Source of the DNA: Planctomycetota bacterium | Lineage (GTDB): Bacteria; Planctomycetota; Phycisphaerae; UBA1845 | Reading direction: 5' to 3' | Assembly (NCBI GenBank): GCA_022566435.1 | Contig: JADFIX010000197.1 | Location: 1 to 6,974, forward strand | Length of the DNA: 6,974 nucleotides | In this document: positions 5,800 to 6,974 of the stretch, in pieces | Layout of the letters: each line of letters opens with the position of its first letter | Numbering within the stretch: the stretch's first letter is position 1 | Notes under the pieces: generated by a model | The model's input: the letters and a program-made list of their open reading frames with translations, nothing else | Database searches by the model: none | Told to the model about the DNA's origin: nothing | Position numbers and translations under genes: made by a program

Positions 5800-6828
5800 C
5801 GGGATCTGACAGCGAATCACGCTGATCTCGCCGTCGAAATCGGGCTCGGGCCGACCCGGCGGCCCATCCGACGGTGGGGGTTCGCCCCTGTTTCTCATCA
5901 GCAACAGCGGGTGCCGGGCCGCTCGCAGCCGAACTTTTTGCTCACCGACCAGCTCCGCACAATGCAACCCAAGGTGATCCGCCATGCGCACCTTCGCCGT
6001 CACCAGGTCCAGCACGGCCAGCGCGTTCAGTGTCTCCAGAATCGATTCGCGATTGAGATGAATCAATTGCGTGAGCTTCCACAGGATCCGCGTAATCTCC
6101 TCGTGTTCGTCCCGCCGCAATCGAATGATGGCGTTGTTCTGCTCGACCGCCGCCGCCGGCTCCACAAAAAGCGTCGAACCCGAATCGCTGCTGCGGTGGA
6201 TGATGCCCTCGATCCGCCCGCGATACTCCGCCTTCAGCGGCAGGACCACCCGATCGTTGTGAAACGTCGAATTCGCATATTGCAGCATCCGCTTGACCGA
6301 CTGCGAACGCAGAAGCCGCGACACCACCACCCCGATCGAACGCTGCGCCGCATCGATCTCACGGCGGATACGGCCCAGCCGCGGCGTTGCATCGTCCAGA
6401 ATCGAGCCCCGTGCATCGACTGCATCGCCGATTTGCTCGGCCACCGCCGCAAAGTCCCCCACCCGCTCGACCAGATGAACCAGCCGCTCCGCCGATTGCG
6501 GCAACGCCTCGCCCCATTGCCGGATGAGATGCGTGCCGCTGAGCGTTTCTGCGATGTCGGCCAAATCCTCGGGTTCGAGCTTCGCCGGTGGTACTGCCGA
6601 ACGCACCTGCGGACGGACGTCGCGAATCCCGCCGAACGGAGGCATCCCTGAGTGCTTTCGGACGTCCAGCAGTTCTCGGACTTGCCCCAGCCAGGTCGCA
6701 ATTTGCGCACGCGACGTAACCGGACTGATCCGCCGCGCAAGTTCCCGTCCCAGTTCGCCGCTCGCGTACGTCGAGAGCAACTCGCCGATCCGATGAAACT
6801 CCAGTTTTTCCAGTGCGTGGGCGTCCAT
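4168..6828 (-). CDS. Chimeric frame: MutS2 N-terminus fused to the C-terminal part of a secreted dockerin-type protein
   Basis: ATG 6828 is chosen as start because MDAHALEKLEFHRIGELLS matches the usual beginning of MutS2; the frame itself is open upstream to the window edge. The product is 886 residues. Residues 1-330 are MutS2 up to the segment that normally precedes the Walker A loop. A proline-rich stretch follows (PPPSDGPPGRPEPDFD), then without any stop an extracellular-type sequence: an FN3-like module, a beta-sandwich and two pairs of dockerin-like calcium loops. The parts are functionally incompatible: MutS2 is a cytoplasmic ATPase on DNA, whereas the second half belongs to exported proteins and here has no signal peptide. 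The ATPase, clamp and Smr regions of MutS2 are all missing. The frame is intact across the join, which by chance alone happens about one time in three for same-strand joins. I consider a deletion or an assembly join more likely than a functional fusion. Confidence 0.6.
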   Translation of the reverse strand: MDAHALEKLEFHRIGELLSTYASGELGRELARRISPVTSRAQIATWLGQVRELLDVRKHSGMPPFGGIRDVRPQVRSAVPPAKLEPEDLADIAETLSGTHLIRQWGEALPQSAERLVHLVERVGDFAAVAEQIGDAVDARGSILDDATPRLGRIRREIDAAQRSIGVVVSRLLRSQSVKRMLQYANSTFHNDRVVLPLKAEYRGRIEGIIHRSSDSGSTLFVEPAAAVEQNNAIIRLRRDEHEEITRILWKLTQLIHLNRESILETLNALAVLDLVTAKVRMADHLGLHCAELVGEQKVRLRAARHPLLLMRNRGEPPPSDGPPGRPEPDFDGEISVIRCQIPGVVDCAPPVVSFVDIVDVEPRSATVTFGVDEPVLATVRYGLSCGALTESVSGAGYRGSHSIALTGLTDATTYYLVIDAEDQAGNAATEDNGGACFSFSTPDIPDYFTEEFSGDYDLAFKSVGFTPNGSVDFYASCLDGDVSSLPTDPADGTTISLSDDDFRLISVGGGQTVSLYGNDYNSFFIGSNGFITFIAGDDEYSESLNAHFSLPRISALFNDFNPSTGGTISWKQMGDRIAVTWENVPEFGSSNSNTFQVEMFFDGSIFVTYLAMAANDGIAGLSAGDGLSPEFFESDLTAQGACVPFADCDNDGDTDQDDFDVFEQCFTGDGGSITAECRCANFDGDNDVDCRDWNEFRNLWDGPGDPPDFAPCEPPVVESLGGRYLSVTPYAGTSLVALLVTADSENPNVACLSKYVQSDGTLGTDPVYQTSTEWDTITVFGPEIGPNTRYYVSGDYGTPETPVLTPADSVTTDVWGDANQNTVLNFVDVQLIILGFQSLTDTPLEAMDIEPCAVNREVNIADVLIAILSWQGVEFWTTTCQPPCP
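5839..6828 (-). pseudogene. mutS2: MutS2 N-terminal fragment
   Basis: About 330 residues correspond to the N-terminal, lever and core-like domains of MutS2, the MutS paralogue that in bacteria acts on branched DNA or stalled ribosomes depending on species. Diagnostic stretches are LEFHRIGELLSTYASGELGR at the start, and DRVVLPLKAEYRGRIEGIIH followed by SSDSGSTLFVEP and a QNN triplet, the classical MutS2 connector signature. The fragment ends just after VRLRAARHPLLL, which in complete proteins leads into the P-loop GPNTGGKT. That loop, Walker B, the dimer interface and the C-terminal Smr nuclease domain are absent, out of a usual length near 780-800 residues. On its own it cannot bind or hydrolyse ATP. 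No ribosome site precedes the ATG. Confidence 0.82.
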
Positions 6829-6836
6829 GTCGGGCG

Positions 6837-6866
6837 ATTCTACGTTTTCGGTCCTTTGACGGCCAA
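6837..6866 (-). promoter_or_regulatory. Possible promoter close to the mutS2 start
   Basis: On the minus strand TTGGCC (complement of 6861-6866) and TAGAAT (complement of 6837-6842) are 18 bases apart, and TAGAAT ends only 8 bases before ATG 6828. If used, transcription would begin at or next to the start codon, giving a leaderless message, which would agree with the lack of a ribosome binding site. The hexamers are imperfect and such pairs occur by chance. Confidence 0.25.
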
Positions 6867-6974
6867 ACGACGTGCGCTCATCGTCCAGAAGCGGGGCCGG
6901 CTTGCCGAAATACCAACCAGGGCAGTCCCACACAAATAATCCGGGTCCTGCGTTCTGGAGAGGGCAAGTTGTCC

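Noticed and set aside
5911..6651. A 246-codon plus-strand frame opposite the MutS2 fragment
   Set aside because: The MutS2 signature on the minus strand is unmistakable; the plus frame is rich in R, H, P and Q, as expected for a shadow.
6829..6933. N-terminal extension of the MutS2 frame to GTG 6933
   Set aside because: The 35 added residues have no MutS2 character, and MDAHALEKLEF at 6828 is the usual beginning of the family. The frame is simply open to the window edge.
1..6974. CRISPR array, tRNA, rRNA or phage-defence cluster
   Set aside because: No regularly spaced repeats, no tRNA-like cloverleaf and no defence-family motifs were seen on either strand.

Overview
The window looks like planctomycete DNA, probably Phycisphaerae or a relative. 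It is GC-rich. One reading frame ends in acidic, dockerin-like calcium-loop segments (DCDNDGDTDQDDFDVFEQC and a second DNDVDCRDWN-type loop) of the kind that recur in secreted planctomycete proteins. There is also a serine/aspartate-tailed lipoprotein and a small zinc-ribbon protein of a sort common in that phylum. The first ~830 bases look different: they carry a short winged-helix-like gene that reminds me of proteobacterial or prophage genes, and a second gene I do not recognise. That origin is an impression from memory, not a search result.

Layout, left to right. (1) A gene on the minus strand runs off the left edge (ATG at 389). It is divergent from a plus-strand gene (GTG at 562), with a 172-bp gap that holds a perfect 7-3-7 palindrome. 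(2) The plus-strand gene meets, tail to tail and with overlap, a minus-strand secreted protein with GH42/beta-galactosidase-like features (744-2054). The 3' part of each frame is antisense to the other gene, so a join near 820-860 is likely. (3) Positions 2055-2376 are non-coding and hold two adjacent, TA-flanked inverted-repeat elements of about 134 and 126 bp that share their middle TA. (4) A zinc-ribbon protein (2377-2922) and a lipoprotein (2994-3887) lie on the minus strand, 71 bp apart. (5) A 280-bp gap shows no clear feature. (6) A 2.7-kb minus-strand frame joins the first ~330 residues of the DNA repair ATPase family protein MutS2 to the C-terminal part of a secreted FN3-like/beta-sandwich/dockerin protein.

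The genes do not form an obvious pathway. The main message is structural. Two coding joins (near 840 and near 5800-5850) each leave a conserved gene without its functional remainder, and two miniature mobile elements sit side by side. Either this is a metagenomic contig with chimeric joins, or it is a locus scarred by rearrangement. I see no convincing defence, CRISPR, RNA or biosynthetic system.
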